The notes below the pieces were generated by a model. It saw nothing but the letters and a program-made list of their open reading frames with translations. It was not told the DNA's origin and searched no databases. A DNA stretch of 64,000 bases from assembly GCF_003605195.1 (NCBI RefSeq), contig NZ_QYOS01000021.1, positions 124,001-188,000 of the forward strand. Reading direction: 5' to 3'. Source of the stretch: Aurantiacibacter odishensis. Lineage in GTDB: Bacteria > Pseudomonadota > Alphaproteobacteria > Sphingomonadales > Sphingomonadaceae. The translations under genes and the position numbers were made by a program. Positions 54,790-63,548 of this stretch are shown in pieces; position 1 is the first letter of the stretch; every line of letters starts with the position of its first letter.

Positions 54790-55974
54790 TTGGCTTATGA
54801 CGCACCTCTTCCCCGGCTAGGCGCTTTCGACGGCGGCACCATCGCTGCCGTCCGCGGCGTGGCCGCCCCGCGCGTGGCGGTGCAGCAGCGGGCCTGGCGT
54901 GAGTTCGACCGGCGGGACCGGATCGCGGCGTGGGATGCGCTGGCCGAGTGGGCGAGCGAGCCCAATCCGTTCTACGAGAGCTGGTATCTGCTCCCCTCCC
55001 TGCGCGCGCTGGACAAGGCCGGGGACGTCACCATCCTCACCTTCGAGGCCGATGGACAACTGGCGGGGCTGATGCCCGTGATCCGGTCCGGCGACTACTA
55101 CGGCCATCCCATTCCCCACCTCGCTAACTGGGTGCATCCCAACGTCTTCCTCGGCCAGCCGCTGGTGGCGCAGGGGTTCGAACACGAATTCTGGCGCGCG
55201 CTGCTGGCATGGTGCGATGGACATACGCGCCTGCCGCTTTTCCTTCACTTTGCCCACGTTCCGACGCAGGGCCGGATGCACGATGCCCTTGCCGCCGTGC
55301 TGCGCGAAGGGTCGCGCCCGGCAGCCACGGTGTTCGAAGAAGAGCGCGCCATGCTGCGCTCGGCCCAGGATTCCGAAAGCTACTTCGACGCCGCGCTCTC
55401 CGCCAAGAAGCGCAAGGAACTGCGCCGCCAGCATCGCCGCCTGTGCGAGGAAGGCGAGATCACTTTCGAGCGCCTGACCGACTACAGCCGCGTTGCCGAA
55501 TGGACAGCGGAATTCCTGGAGCTGGAGGCGCGCGGCTGGAAAGGCGAAGGGGGCTCCGCCATGCGCAGCCACGCCGCCACGCGGGAGCTGTTCCAGTTCG
55601 CAATAGCCGGTTCCGCCGCGCGCGGGCGGCTTGAGCGGCTGGCCCTGCGCCTCGACGGCAAGCCAATCGCCATGCTCGCGAACTTCCTCACGGCGCCTGG
55701 AGCCTATTCCTACAAGACCGCGTTCGACGAGGACTACGCCCGCTTCTCCCCCGGCGTCCTGCTGCAGCGCGAGAACCTCGCGCTGCTGGACCGCGACGAT
55801 ATCCAGTGGGCCGATAGCTGCGCCGCGCAGGATCACCCCATGATCGATCATCTGTGGCGCGAGCGCCGGGTGATCCAGCGCCGTTCCATCGGCATCGGAG
55901 GTGGCCTGCGCCGTGCCGCCTTCAGAGCACTGATCCGGCTCGAAACCGGACGCGGCGCAAGAGGACTGCAATGA
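54790..55974 (+). CDS. FemAB/BioF2-like N-acyltransferase
   Basis: 394 residues from a TTG; no ATG lies near the N-terminus in this frame. The region PNPFYESWYLLPSLRAL, the middle SAKKRKELRRQHRRLCEEGE and SYKTAFDEDYARFSPGVLLQ match the Acetyltransf_6 (CelD/BcsL) branch of the GNAT superfamily, enzymes that transfer acyl or aminoacyl groups to envelope polymers or amino acids. It overlaps the JmjC-like gene by ATGA, making a two-gene unit downstream of the hppA terminator. Substrate unknown. Confidence 0.78.
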   Translation: MAYDAPLPRLGAFDGGTIAAVRGVAAPRVAVQQRAWREFDRRDRIAAWDALAEWASEPNPFYESWYLLPSLRALDKAGDVTILTFEADGQLAGLMPVIRSGDYYGHPIPHLANWVHPNVFLGQPLVAQGFEHEFWRALLAWCDGHTRLPLFLHFAHVPTQGRMHDALAAVLREGSRPAATVFEEERAMLRSAQDSESYFDAALSAKKRKELRRQHRRLCEEGEITFERLTDYSRVAEWTAEFLELEARGWKGEGGSAMRSHAATRELFQFAIAGSAARGRLERLALRLDGKPIAMLANFLTAPGAYSYKTAFDEDYARFSPGVLLQRENLALLDRDDIQWADSCAAQDHPMIDHLWRERRVIQRRSIGIGGGLRRAAFRALIRLETGRGARGLQ

Positions 55975-56855
55975 GTCACTACGTCGGCAACCTTCACGGC
56001 CGTTCCATCGGCGGAAAGCAGATTTTCCCGGCGCGCAGCCGCGCCTATTTCGCCGCGTCCTATCCCGAGGGGCCGCACAAGCTGACGCACGACATGGTGG
56101 AACACCCGCTGCTGGAACTTGATGCGCTGGCCCTGCTGGGCGAAAGCCTGCCTGCCGCGAGCGTGGAATACAATCGCGGGGACCTGCCCATCGGGGTGAC
56201 CGGAAAACCCGCCGTGCCCGCTCGCAGTATCGGCGACACCATCCGCGAGATCGGCACCGCGAACAGTTGGGCCGTGCTCAAGAACATCGAGCAGGATCCC
56301 GCCTATGCCGGACTGCTGCACGAACTGCTGGACGAGCTGCGAGAAGAGATCGAACGAGCCACGGGCGAGCTGCTGACGCCGCAGGGCTTCATTTTCATCT
56401 CCAGTCCCGATGCCACGACGCCCTATCACTTCGATCCGGAGCACAACATCCTGCTGCAACTGCGCGGCACCAAGGCGATGACGGTGTTTCCCGCAGGGGA
56501 ACAGCGCTTTGCACCGGACGAAGTTCACGAAACCTATCACACCGGCGGCGGGCGCGAGCTTGGCTGGCGCGAAGATTTCATGGATTCCGGGCTTACGTTC
56601 CAGCTTCACCCTGGCGATGCGATCTACGTCCCCGTAATGGCGCCGCATTACGTGCGCAACGGCCCCGAACCGTCGATCTCGCTGTCGATCACATGGCGCT
56701 CTGCCTGGAGTTACGAGGAAGCCGATGCGCGGGCGTTCAATCACCTGCTGCGCCGCGCGGGGATGTCGCCATCATCGACCCGCCGCTGGCCCCGGCGCAA
56801 CATGGCGAAGGCGCTCGGCGCACGCATTGCCCGGCGGATACCCGGCTTGCTTTAG
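55971..56855 (+). CDS. JmjC/cupin-like 2-oxoglutarate oxygenase, putative
   Basis: 294 residues. The double-stranded beta-helix carries H153-x-D155 (TPYHFDPEHN) and distal H226 (VMAPHYVRNG), with K168 in LRGTKAMTVFPAG placed to bind 2-oxoglutarate, as in JmjC hydroxylases and cupin_8 proteins. A helical N-terminal part of about 100 residues (SWAVLKNIEQDPAYAGLLHE) precedes it and a basic tail (STRRWPRRNMAKALG) ends it. Predicted hydroxylase, substrate unknown. Coupled to the acyltransferase gene, so both may act on one molecule. Confidence 0.75.
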   Translation: MSHYVGNLHGRSIGGKQIFPARSRAYFAASYPEGPHKLTHDMVEHPLLELDALALLGESLPAASVEYNRGDLPIGVTGKPAVPARSIGDTIREIGTANSWAVLKNIEQDPAYAGLLHELLDELREEIERATGELLTPQGFIFISSPDATTPYHFDPEHNILLQLRGTKAMTVFPAGEQRFAPDEVHETYHTGGGRELGWREDFMDSGLTFQLHPGDAIYVPVMAPHYVRNGPEPSISLSITWRSAWSYEEADARAFNHLLRRAGMSPSSTRRWPRRNMAKALGARIARRIPGLL

Positions 56856-56890
56856 TCTGCCCGCGCTTGACGAAGGCAAGCGGAAGGGTA

Positions 56891-57790
56891 ATGGCGCACG
56901 CAATGGCATCGCAATCAGCCCACACTCCCGAACAACTCGTCGCAGACCTCGTCCTGCTGCTGGATCTGGAACCCAAGGGCGGAGACCGCTTCATCGGTCG
57001 CCGCCGCCCCGACGGAACGGGCCGCGTTTTCGGCGGGCAGGCCATTGCGCAGGCGCTGGGCGCAGCGCGGCGCACGGTGGATGACGCGCGCGAGGCGCAT
57101 TCGCTGCACGCCTATTTCCTGCGTCCCGGCAGCGACGACCTGCCGATCGAATACCGGGTGAAGCGCGACCTTGACGGGCGCAGCTTCTCCAACCGCCGGG
57201 TGGTGGCCAGCCAAGAAGGCAAGCCCATCCTGAACCTGACCGTGTCCTTCCAGTTGCCGGTGGACGGCCCTTCCCACCAGGCGCCGCAGATGCCCGACGT
57301 TCCGGGGCCGGAAGATCTCGTCTCCGACGCAGAAATTCGCCAAGAGATTGCGGCAGCGCTTCCCGAAGGGCAGTTGCGCACTCTCGCCATGCGCCCCTCA
57401 CCCGTCGATTTCCGCTCGGTAGAGCCGCGCGACTGGGCACGCCCGGAGCAACGTGACCCGATCAGCCACGTGTGGTTTCGTACGGTGGCAAACCTTCCGG
57501 TAGAGGCCGCCGTTCACCGCGCCGTTCTGGCCTACATCTCCGATTTCCAGCTGCTGGCGACAGCTCTCCAGCCGCACGGGAAGAACATTTTCAACCCCGC
57601 CGTCAAAGGTGCGAGCCTCGATCACGCGATCTGGTTTCACGAATCTTTCCGGGCGGACGAGTGGATGCTCTATGTCACCGAAAGCCCATGGTCCGGCCAC
57701 GCTCGCGGACTGGGGCGCGGACAGATTTTCACCCGCGACGGCAGGCTGGTGGCCAGCGTGGCGCAGGAAGGCATGCTGCGCCACACCTGA
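56891..57790 (+). CDS. tesB: acyl-CoA thioesterase II
   Basis: 299 residues from the ATG at 56891; an ATG at 56903 is also possible. Double hot-dog fold: RVFGGQAIAQALGAARRTV, HSLHAYFLRPGS, and late YISDFQLLATALQPHG with the catalytic Asp, and SLDHAIWFHESFRADEWMLY. TesB hydrolyses acyl-CoAs of medium to long chain. Placed 35 bp after the JmjC-like gene; convergent with the universal stress gene. Confidence 0.9.
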   Translation: MAHAMASQSAHTPEQLVADLVLLLDLEPKGGDRFIGRRRPDGTGRVFGGQAIAQALGAARRTVDDAREAHSLHAYFLRPGSDDLPIEYRVKRDLDGRSFSNRRVVASQEGKPILNLTVSFQLPVDGPSHQAPQMPDVPGPEDLVSDAEIRQEIAAALPEGQLRTLAMRPSPVDFRSVEPRDWARPEQRDPISHVWFRTVANLPVEAAVHRAVLAYISDFQLLATALQPHGKNIFNPAVKGASLDHAIWFHESFRADEWMLYVTESPWSGHARGLGRGQIFTRDGRLVASVAQEGMLRHT

Positions 57791-57806
57791 TGCCGTCGCT
57801 GGCGCG

Positions 57807-58622
57807 TTAGTGCGCCATCAACACCGGCATCGGCGGCTCCGCCAGCACGTTACGCGTCACCCCGCCGAACAGCGTTTCCACGATGCGCGGCTGGCCATAG
57901 GCGCCCATCACCATGAAGCCCGCCTCGCGCGCCTCAGCCGCCTTGCGCAGCGTTTCGTGAACCGGCTCCTTGCCCAGAGGCAGCTGCACGATCTCGCAAT
58001 CGATGTCGTGCCGTTCCAGGTAGTCGGCGGCGGAGATTGCCGGAAGCTTCTCGTCCCCCTCCTCCGCCGGGTCGCCCACGCACAGGATATGCACCGCACT
58101 CGCTGAGGCCAGCAGCGGCACGGCGGCGCGCATCGCGCGGGCGGCTTCCATCGAGCCGTTCCAGCAAAGGGCCGCTGCCGTGTCGGCGGGAAACCCGTTT
58201 GCCGTGTGTGGCACGGCCATGATCGGCGTGCGACAATGAATGGCGAGCGTGCCAGCAATCGAGAAGGAGCGGCGGCCTTCACTGCCGTCGGGAGCACCGC
58301 CCACCAGGACGAGATCGTTCAGGGCGGCATGACGGATCAGGCATTGCACCTGGTATCCGGCCTCGACGTGCCAATCCCAGCGCACGTCCTCCTGCTTCAG
58401 CTTGCCCTCGATCTTCTCGCGAAACTCCTCGGCCAGTTTCATGCTCGCCTGGGAAACCTCGACCGCCGAAACCCCGAAAGGATCGGTCGGCACGACGAGG
58501 TCGAATGTGATCGTCTGCAACACGGTAAGGTGGCCGTTAAAGCGGCGGCACAGGTCGAGCCCCACCTGCAGGCGGGCATCGAAACCGGCATCGTTCATCG
58601 CATGGACCAGAATAGAGCGCAT
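57807..58622 (-). CDS. universal stress protein, tandem UspA domains
   Basis: 271 residues in two Usp domains (about 1-140 and 145-271). The second keeps an ATP-binding-type loop, GAYGQPRIVETLFGGVTRNVL (G-x2-x-G-x9-(T/S)), while the first is degenerate. GGAGGA precedes the ATG. Upstream lies a perfect FNR-type box at the class II distance from a TATAAG -10, so expression is probably raised when oxygen is low. Confidence 0.88.
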   Translation of the reverse strand: MRSILVHAMNDAGFDARLQVGLDLCRRFNGHLTVLQTITFDLVVPTDPFGVSAVEVSQASMKLAEEFREKIEGKLKQEDVRWDWHVEAGYQVQCLIRHAALNDLVLVGGAPDGSEGRRSFSIAGTLAIHCRTPIMAVPHTANGFPADTAAALCWNGSMEAARAMRAAVPLLASASAVHILCVGDPAEEGDEKLPAISAADYLERHDIDCEIVQLPLGKEPVHETLRKAAEAREAGFMVMGAYGQPRIVETLFGGVTRNVLAEPPMPVLMAH

Positions 58623-58645
58623 GGTGTCTTCCTCCTCGATGCGTC

Positions 58646-58686
58646 CTTATACCAGACTGGCGGGCCCGATCATTGATGCGCGTCAA
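58646..58686 (-). promoter_or_regulatory. FNR/CRP-type class II promoter for the universal stress gene
   Basis: TTGAC-GCGC-ATCAA on the minus strand (58686-58673) fits the FNR consensus TTGAY-N4-RTCAA on both strands. TATAAG at 58651-58646 would be the -10; the box centre is 31 bp from the centre of the -10, the spacing of a class II site at about -41.5. GGAGGA follows before the ATG at 58622. Confidence 0.72.
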
Positions 58687-58691
58687 CAAGG

Positions 58692-58716
58692 GGAACGCGC
58701 TTCGTCCACCCTCGTT
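58692..58716 (+). promoter_or_regulatory. EcfG-type promoter for the ecsC operon, probably leaderless
   Basis: GGAAC (58692-58696), 16-nt spacer, CGTT (58713-58716): an exact consensus match. The -10 ends 8 bp before the ecsC ATG at 58725, so the message would begin at or within a base or two of the start codon. The -35 lies 5 bp from the FNR-type box of the divergent gene. Confidence 0.62.
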
Positions 58717-58724
58717 ATTTCGCC

Positions 58725-59468
58725 ATGGATTTCGCAAAAGAGCAGGCGCGCTTCCGCCGCAGCAAGCCCTCCCGCCTCGGCCGGGGGATCGAGCGGCTGA
58801 CCCATCCCTTCGGCAAGGCGATTGCCAGCGTGGTGCCCAAGTGGCTGGTGGAGTCGGTGCTGAAAGGTCTCGACACCGCCGTGGCCATGCCGCCGCTGGT
58901 GAAATTCACCCACGATCCGGCAGACCTCGAAGCAGCACGCAGGGCCGCGAAAGGCGTTGCTCGCGCGGCCAGCGGCATCAGCGGTGCCAGCGGCGCGGCG
59001 GCGGGTTTCGGAGGCGTGGTGACGGCGGGACTGGATATCCCCGCCACCATCGCCATCGCGCTGCGCGTCATCCGCGATACCGGCAAGGCCTATGGCTACC
59101 CCGGCGACGGCCCGCGCGAGAAGCTGTTCCGCCTGCAGGTGCTTGAACTTGCCGCACTCAACGAAACCGACGAACGCGACAGGCGCATCGCCGCGCTGGT
59201 GGCTGCCATCGGCCCCGACGGCGAACTGATCGAGGCGGACCACGAGGAGATCACCCCGGTGATCGATCAGGCGGTGGAGCGCGTCTCGCGCGCCATCGCG
59301 CTCACCTCCTTCCGCAGCCGCGCGGGCATGATCGTGCCCGTCGTCGGCTCGGCCATCGGCGGCATCGTGAACTCGTCGTTCCAGAGCGACGTGGGCAAGG
59401 CCGCCCGCTTCGCCTTCCAGGAGCGGCGACTGCAAGCACAGGCCGGCACCACAGGGAGCGCGACATGA
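58725..59468 (+). CDS. EcsC family protein
   Basis: 247 residues. LGRGIERLTHPFGKAIASVVP, then a long hydrophobic, alanine/glycine-rich region (GISGASGAAAGFGGVVTAGL, IPATIAIALRVIRDTGKAYGY) and the final GMIVPVVGSAIGGIVNSSF are typical of EcsC. The family is named from a Bacillus ABC-transport locus, but its role is unknown; membrane association is likely. The ATG has no Shine-Dalgarno match, in keeping with a leaderless message. It overlaps the CDGSH gene by ATGA. Confidence 0.83.
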   Translation: MDFAKEQARFRRSKPSRLGRGIERLTHPFGKAIASVVPKWLVESVLKGLDTAVAMPPLVKFTHDPADLEAARRAAKGVARAASGISGASGAAAGFGGVVTAGLDIPATIAIALRVIRDTGKAYGYPGDGPREKLFRLQVLELAALNETDERDRRIAALVAAIGPDGELIEADHEEITPVIDQAVERVSRAIALTSFRSRAGMIVPVVGSAIGGIVNSSFQSDVGKAARFAFQERRLQAQAGTTGSAT

Positions 59469-60148
59469 GCGACGACATCAAGATCACCGTCACCGAAGAT
59501 GGCCCCTACAAGGTAGAAGGTCGTGTGCCGCTGGGCGAGCAGAGCATCGCCGTGAACGAACGCGGCGAATCCATCGAATGGCAACCCACCGGCGATTTCG
59601 AGCAGAAGAAGACCTACTTCCTCTGCCGCTGCGGCAAAAGCGGCAACAAGCCGTTCTGCGACAACAGTCATGCCGAGGGCTTCGACGGCACCGAAGTGGC
59701 GGACCGCGCGCCTTATGCGAAGCAGGCCAAGCGATTGGAAGGCCCGCGTTTTACCCTGCTGGACCAGGAAGACCTCTGCGCCCTCGCCCGCTTCTGCGAC
59801 ACGCACCAGACGGTGTGGGACGAGGTGGAGAAGACCGACGACCCCGAAGTCGCGGCCATTTTCCTCGATCAGGTATCGAACTGCGTGTCCGGTCGCCTGG
59901 TGGCAATCGACAATGCCACCGGAGAACCCGTTCACCCGCAGCGCGATCCGCGCATCTCCACCACGCAGGACCCGGCGGAGGAATGCTCCGGCCCGCTATA
60001 CGTCGAAGGCGGCGTGCGCATGGTTTCCGCCCACGGCGAGAACTACGAACGGCGCAACCGCATGGCCCTGTGCCGCTGCGGGCAGAGCGGCAACAAGCCA
60101 TTCTGCGATGGCACCCACGTGAAAATCGGCTGGTCCGACAAGGATTGA
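59465..60148 (+). CDS. double CDGSH iron-sulfur domain protein
   Basis: 227 residues with two CDGSH motifs: CRCGKSGNKPFCDNSH (about 54-69) and CRCGQSGNKPFCDGTH (about 202-217). Each C-x-C...C-x3-H set binds a [2Fe-2S] cluster with a single histidine, as in mitoNEET-like proteins, which are redox sensors or cluster donors. Between them is a helical region with a conserved ALARFCDTHQTVWDEVE. Translationally coupled to ecsC and thus under the same stress promoter. Confidence 0.9.
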   Translation: MSDDIKITVTEDGPYKVEGRVPLGEQSIAVNERGESIEWQPTGDFEQKKTYFLCRCGKSGNKPFCDNSHAEGFDGTEVADRAPYAKQAKRLEGPRFTLLDQEDLCALARFCDTHQTVWDEVEKTDDPEVAAIFLDQVSNCVSGRLVAIDNATGEPVHPQRDPRISTTQDPAEECSGPLYVEGGVRMVSAHGENYERRNRMALCRCGQSGNKPFCDGTHVKIGWSDKD

Positions 60149-60167
60149 TCGGCGCTAACCGCCGCTT

Positions 60168-62111
60168 CTAACCACCCGCGTGGTAGAAATCGTAAATCGT
60201 CTGCGCCACGCTTTCGCTGACGCCGGGGACGCGCTTCAGATCGTCCAGCGCGGCGGCACGCACCTTGCTGGCCGTGCCGAAATGCAAGAGCAGCGCGCGC
60301 TTGCGGCTTGGGCCGATACCCGGAATCTCGTCCAGCGGTGAGGCGGAGATTGCGCGGCTGCGCTTGGCGCGGTGCGCGCCGATGGCGAAGCGGTGCACTT
60401 CGTCACGCAGGCGTTGCAGGTAGAACAGCACCGGCGAATTGGTGGGCAGCATCTTCTCGCGCCCATCGGGGAAGTGGAACACCTCGCGCCCCTCGCGCCC
60501 GTGGTGCGGCCCCTTGGCAATGCCGATCAGCGGCACGTCCTCGATGCCCAGTTCCTCCAGCGTATCGCGCACGGAGGACATCTGGCCCTTGCCGCCGTCG
60601 ATCAGCACGAGGTCGGGCCACATGCCCCCTTCGCGGTCCGGGTCTTCCTTCATCGCGCGGTTGAAGCGGCGGGACATGACCTCGCGCATCATGGCAAAGT
60701 CGTCGTTCGTCTGCGCTTCGCGGATATTGAACTTGCGATACTGGTTTTTCAGGAAGCCTTCCGGCCCCGCCACCACCATTGCGCCCACGGCCTTGCTGCC
60801 TTGGATGTGCGAGTTGTCGTAGATCTCGATGCGCGCCGGAATATCGGGCAGTTCGAGAAAATCCGCCATTTCGCGCATGATCTTCGCCTGCGTGCCGCTT
60901 TCCGCCAGCCGCCGGTCGAGCGCCTCCACCGCGTTGCGGCTGGCCTGCTGCATCAGCTTGCGCCGGTCACCGCGCTGGGGGACGCTGATCTCCACCTTGC
61001 GGCCCGCAAGTTCGCCAAAGGCTTCTTCCAGCAAGGCTTGTTCCGGCAATTCGCGGTCCACCAGGATGGTGCGCGGGGGCGGCACTTCCTCGTAGAATTG
61101 CGCCAGCACGCGGGCCAGCACCTCGTCGAGGTCCGTCTCCTGCGTGTGGGTGGGGAAGAAGGCCTTGTGCCCCCAGTTCTGCCCGCCGCGCACGAAGAAT
61201 CCCTGGATGCCGATCTGGCCTCCCTTTGCCGCCAGCGCGAACACGTCCGCATCGCCCACGCCATCGGCGTTGACGGCCTGCGAGCCCTGGATGAACGTCG
61301 CCGCGCGCAAACGGTCGCGCAGCAGGGCGGCGGTCTCGAAGTCGAGGTCCTCCGCCGCCTTCTGCATCTGCTGCTCGATCCGCGCCTGCACCGCACCGGA
61401 CTTGCCACCGAGGAAGTCCTTCGCCTCGCGCAGCAGCTCGTCATAGCCTTCCTTGTCAATTCGCCCGACGCATGGCGCGCTGCACCGCTTGATCTGGTAG
61501 AGCAGGCAGGGCCGATCCCTGCGGGAGAAAAAGCTGTCCGTGCAGGACCTTAGCAGGAACAGCTTCTGAAGCGCGTTAATCGTCGTGTTCACCGAACCGG
61601 CGCTGGCGAAGGGGCCGTAATAGCTGCCCTTGGCCTTGCGCGCGCCGCGGTGCTTCATGATGCGCGGGAAGTCGTGCCCCTCGCGCAGCAGGATGAAGGG
61701 GAAGCTCTTGTCGTCGCGCAGCAGCACGTTGTAGGGCGGGCGGAAGCGCTTGATAAACTGCGCTTCCAGCAGCAGGGCCTCTGCCTCGGAATTGGTGGTG
61801 ACGATCTCCATGCCGCGGCACTGGCTGACCATGCGTTGGAGCCGGTTCGTCAGGTTCTTCACCTGCGTGTAATTCGCCACCCGCGCCTTCAGGCTGCGCG
61901 CCTTGCCCACATAAAGCACGTCGCCGCGCGCATCCAGCATTCGGTAGACGCCTGGCTTGGGCTTCAGTGTCTTCACAACTTCGCGGATCGCGGTGACGCC
62001 CGCCTCGATATCGGGCTGCGTGCTGCCCTTCACGGTGTAGGTGGCGCGTTCCTCGTTGAAACGCTCTGCACCACGGGGGTCTGAAGGGGATCCGGCTTCG
62101 GTTCGCGACAT
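60168..62111 (-). CDS. uvrC: excinuclease ABC subunit C
   Basis: 647 residues from the ATG at 62111; a longer open frame upstream is not supported. GIY-YIG domain at about 45-130 (PGVYRMLDARGDVLYVGKA), UvrB-interaction coiled coil in the middle, endonuclease domain with RIEIYDNSHIQGSKAVGAMV and LVLIDGGKGQMS, and C-terminal helix-hairpin-helix (IPGIGPSRKRALLLHFG). It makes both incisions in nucleotide excision repair. Confidence 0.95.
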   Translation of the reverse strand: MSRTEAGSPSDPRGAERFNEERATYTVKGSTQPDIEAGVTAIREVVKTLKPKPGVYRMLDARGDVLYVGKARSLKARVANYTQVKNLTNRLQRMVSQCRGMEIVTTNSEAEALLLEAQFIKRFRPPYNVLLRDDKSFPFILLREGHDFPRIMKHRGARKAKGSYYGPFASAGSVNTTINALQKLFLLRSCTDSFFSRRDRPCLLYQIKRCSAPCVGRIDKEGYDELLREAKDFLGGKSGAVQARIEQQMQKAAEDLDFETAALLRDRLRAATFIQGSQAVNADGVGDADVFALAAKGGQIGIQGFFVRGGQNWGHKAFFPTHTQETDLDEVLARVLAQFYEEVPPPRTILVDRELPEQALLEEAFGELAGRKVEISVPQRGDRRKLMQQASRNAVEALDRRLAESGTQAKIMREMADFLELPDIPARIEIYDNSHIQGSKAVGAMVVAGPEGFLKNQYRKFNIREAQTNDDFAMMREVMSRRFNRAMKEDPDREGGMWPDLVLIDGGKGQMSSVRDTLEELGIEDVPLIGIAKGPHHGREGREVFHFPDGREKMLPTNSPVLFYLQRLRDEVHRFAIGAHRAKRSRAISASPLDEIPGIGPSRKRALLLHFGTASKVRAAALDDLKRVPGVSESVAQTIYDFYHAGG

Positions 62112-62209
62112 GGTGCCTGAGATAGGTTGTGATGTGGCGCTTGGCAAAGCTTGCGCTCGCCCTCCCCACAGGGCAGCGTGCGTTTTTCCAAGGACAACGG
62201 GGCCAGCGC

Positions 62210-63499
62210 ATGAACGAGAAGACTGCCACCCTGCCGCGCACGGTAGGTTTCTGGGGCACGGCGCTGTTCCCGGTGAACGGGATGATCGGATCGGGCATTT
62301 TCGCAATGCCTGCCATCCTCGTTGCCGCCGTGGGCAATTTCGCGCCGTGGATGATGCTGCTGGGCGCGCTGCTGATCCTGCCGCTGGCCTGGGTCTTCGC
62401 GGCGCTGGCCATGCGGTTCGACGGGCACGGCGGGCCGGTGCTCTATGCCAACGCCGCGTTCGGGAAGTTCCTCGGCTTCCAGTCCGGCTGGATGCGATAT
62501 GCCAGTGCGGTGGTGGCCGTGGCGGCGAATACGCACGTCGCCATCGCCTATCTCGCGGTGCTGTTTCCGGTGCTGGAAGACCCGCTGATCGGCTCTGCGG
62601 CGGTAATCGCTTTCATCGCCTTCGTCACCATCATCAACCTCGTGGGGATGCGCGCGTCGGTGGGGACCCTGGGCGTGATGACCGTGGTAAAGCTGGCCCC
62701 ACTGGCAGTGCTCGTCGTGTGGGGCCTCGCGACGCGTGACCCGGCGATCGGGTTCACCCTGCCCGAGTTCAGCGATTTCGAAAGCGTCGTGCTGCTGACG
62801 TTCTACGCCTACATGGCCTTCGAGAACGGCAACTTCCCAGCAGGTGAACTGAAGAACCCGCGCCGCACGATCCCGCTGGCGCTGATGACCACGCTGGCGG
62901 CGGTCGCGCTGTTCTACATGGCGGTAATCTGGGCCTATCTCGCCATCGCGCCCGATGCGGGCGGCGGGGAGAGCGCGCTGGCGGCCGCTGCGAACGAGGT
63001 GGCCGGACAGGCAGGTGTTATCGTCATTTCACTGGCGGCGGCGTTCTCCATTTCCGCCAACACCCTGAGCGGCGGCATCGTGGTGCCCCGCATGACTTTC
63101 GGCATGGCTGAGCAGGGCACCCTGCCCGCTGCTTTCGCGCACGTTTCGCCCCGCTTCCTGACGCCCGATGTCTCGGTGCTGTTCTACGGCGGCGCGGCTA
63201 TCTTTTTCAGCTTCTGGGGTGGCTTCGCAGCGCTGGCCGTGGCGAGCACGCTTTCGCGGCTGGTGATGTACCTGCTGTCCGCCCTCGCCCTGCCGGTGCT
63301 GGAACGCCGCGATGGTGACAAGGCACCGTGGTGGCACCTGCCCGCCGCCGGGTTGGCCGTGATTGCCACCATCTGGGTCTCCACCCACGCCAGCGTGGAG
63401 GCCTACCAGATGCTGGGCCTGATCTTCGTGGTGGGCACAGGGCTTTATTTCGTCGCGGCACGGCAGGACAGAACGGTCGACGCCTCAACACAGGCCTAG
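62210..63499 (+). CDS. APC-family amino acid permease
   Basis: 429 residues from the ATG at 62210 with GGGG upstream. About 12 membrane segments; the APC signature begins GFWGTALFPVNGMIGSGIFAMP (TM1 with the G-x-G-I-F-A helix break) and continues with FYAYMAFENGNFPAGELKNPRRTIP (TM6 region). The transported substrate is not evident. Divergent from uvrC with about 98 bp between starts. Confidence 0.88.
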   Translation: MNEKTATLPRTVGFWGTALFPVNGMIGSGIFAMPAILVAAVGNFAPWMMLLGALLILPLAWVFAALAMRFDGHGGPVLYANAAFGKFLGFQSGWMRYASAVVAVAANTHVAIAYLAVLFPVLEDPLIGSAAVIAFIAFVTIINLVGMRASVGTLGVMTVVKLAPLAVLVVWGLATRDPAIGFTLPEFSDFESVVLLTFYAYMAFENGNFPAGELKNPRRTIPLALMTTLAAVALFYMAVIWAYLAIAPDAGGGESALAAAANEVAGQAGVIVISLAAAFSISANTLSGGIVVPRMTFGMAEQGTLPAAFAHVSPRFLTPDVSVLFYGGAAIFFSFWGGFAALAVASTLSRLVMYLLSALALPVLERRDGDKAPWWHLPAAGLAVIATIWVSTHASVEAYQMLGLIFVVGTGLYFVAARQDRTVDASTQA

Positions 63500-63548
63500 G
63501 TGCTGGCCCCTAGCTGAAGAGGGCGTGTGCGCTGCCGTCCTCAGCCGC

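Noticed and set aside
52475-54805. 776-codon open frame antisense to hppA
   Set aside because: hppA has full family motifs over the same bases; the antisense frame gives low-complexity His/Ala/Arg-rich sequence, a by-product of high G+C.
58692-58716. Reading the FNR box as a lone CRP site for ecsC only
   Set aside because: The minus-strand TATAAG at the exact class II distance makes the universal stress gene the more likely primary target.
62112-62306. 65-residue N-terminal extension of uvrC
   Set aside because: It overlaps the divergent transporter gene, has no family similarity, and the ATG at 62111 gives normal UvrC length.
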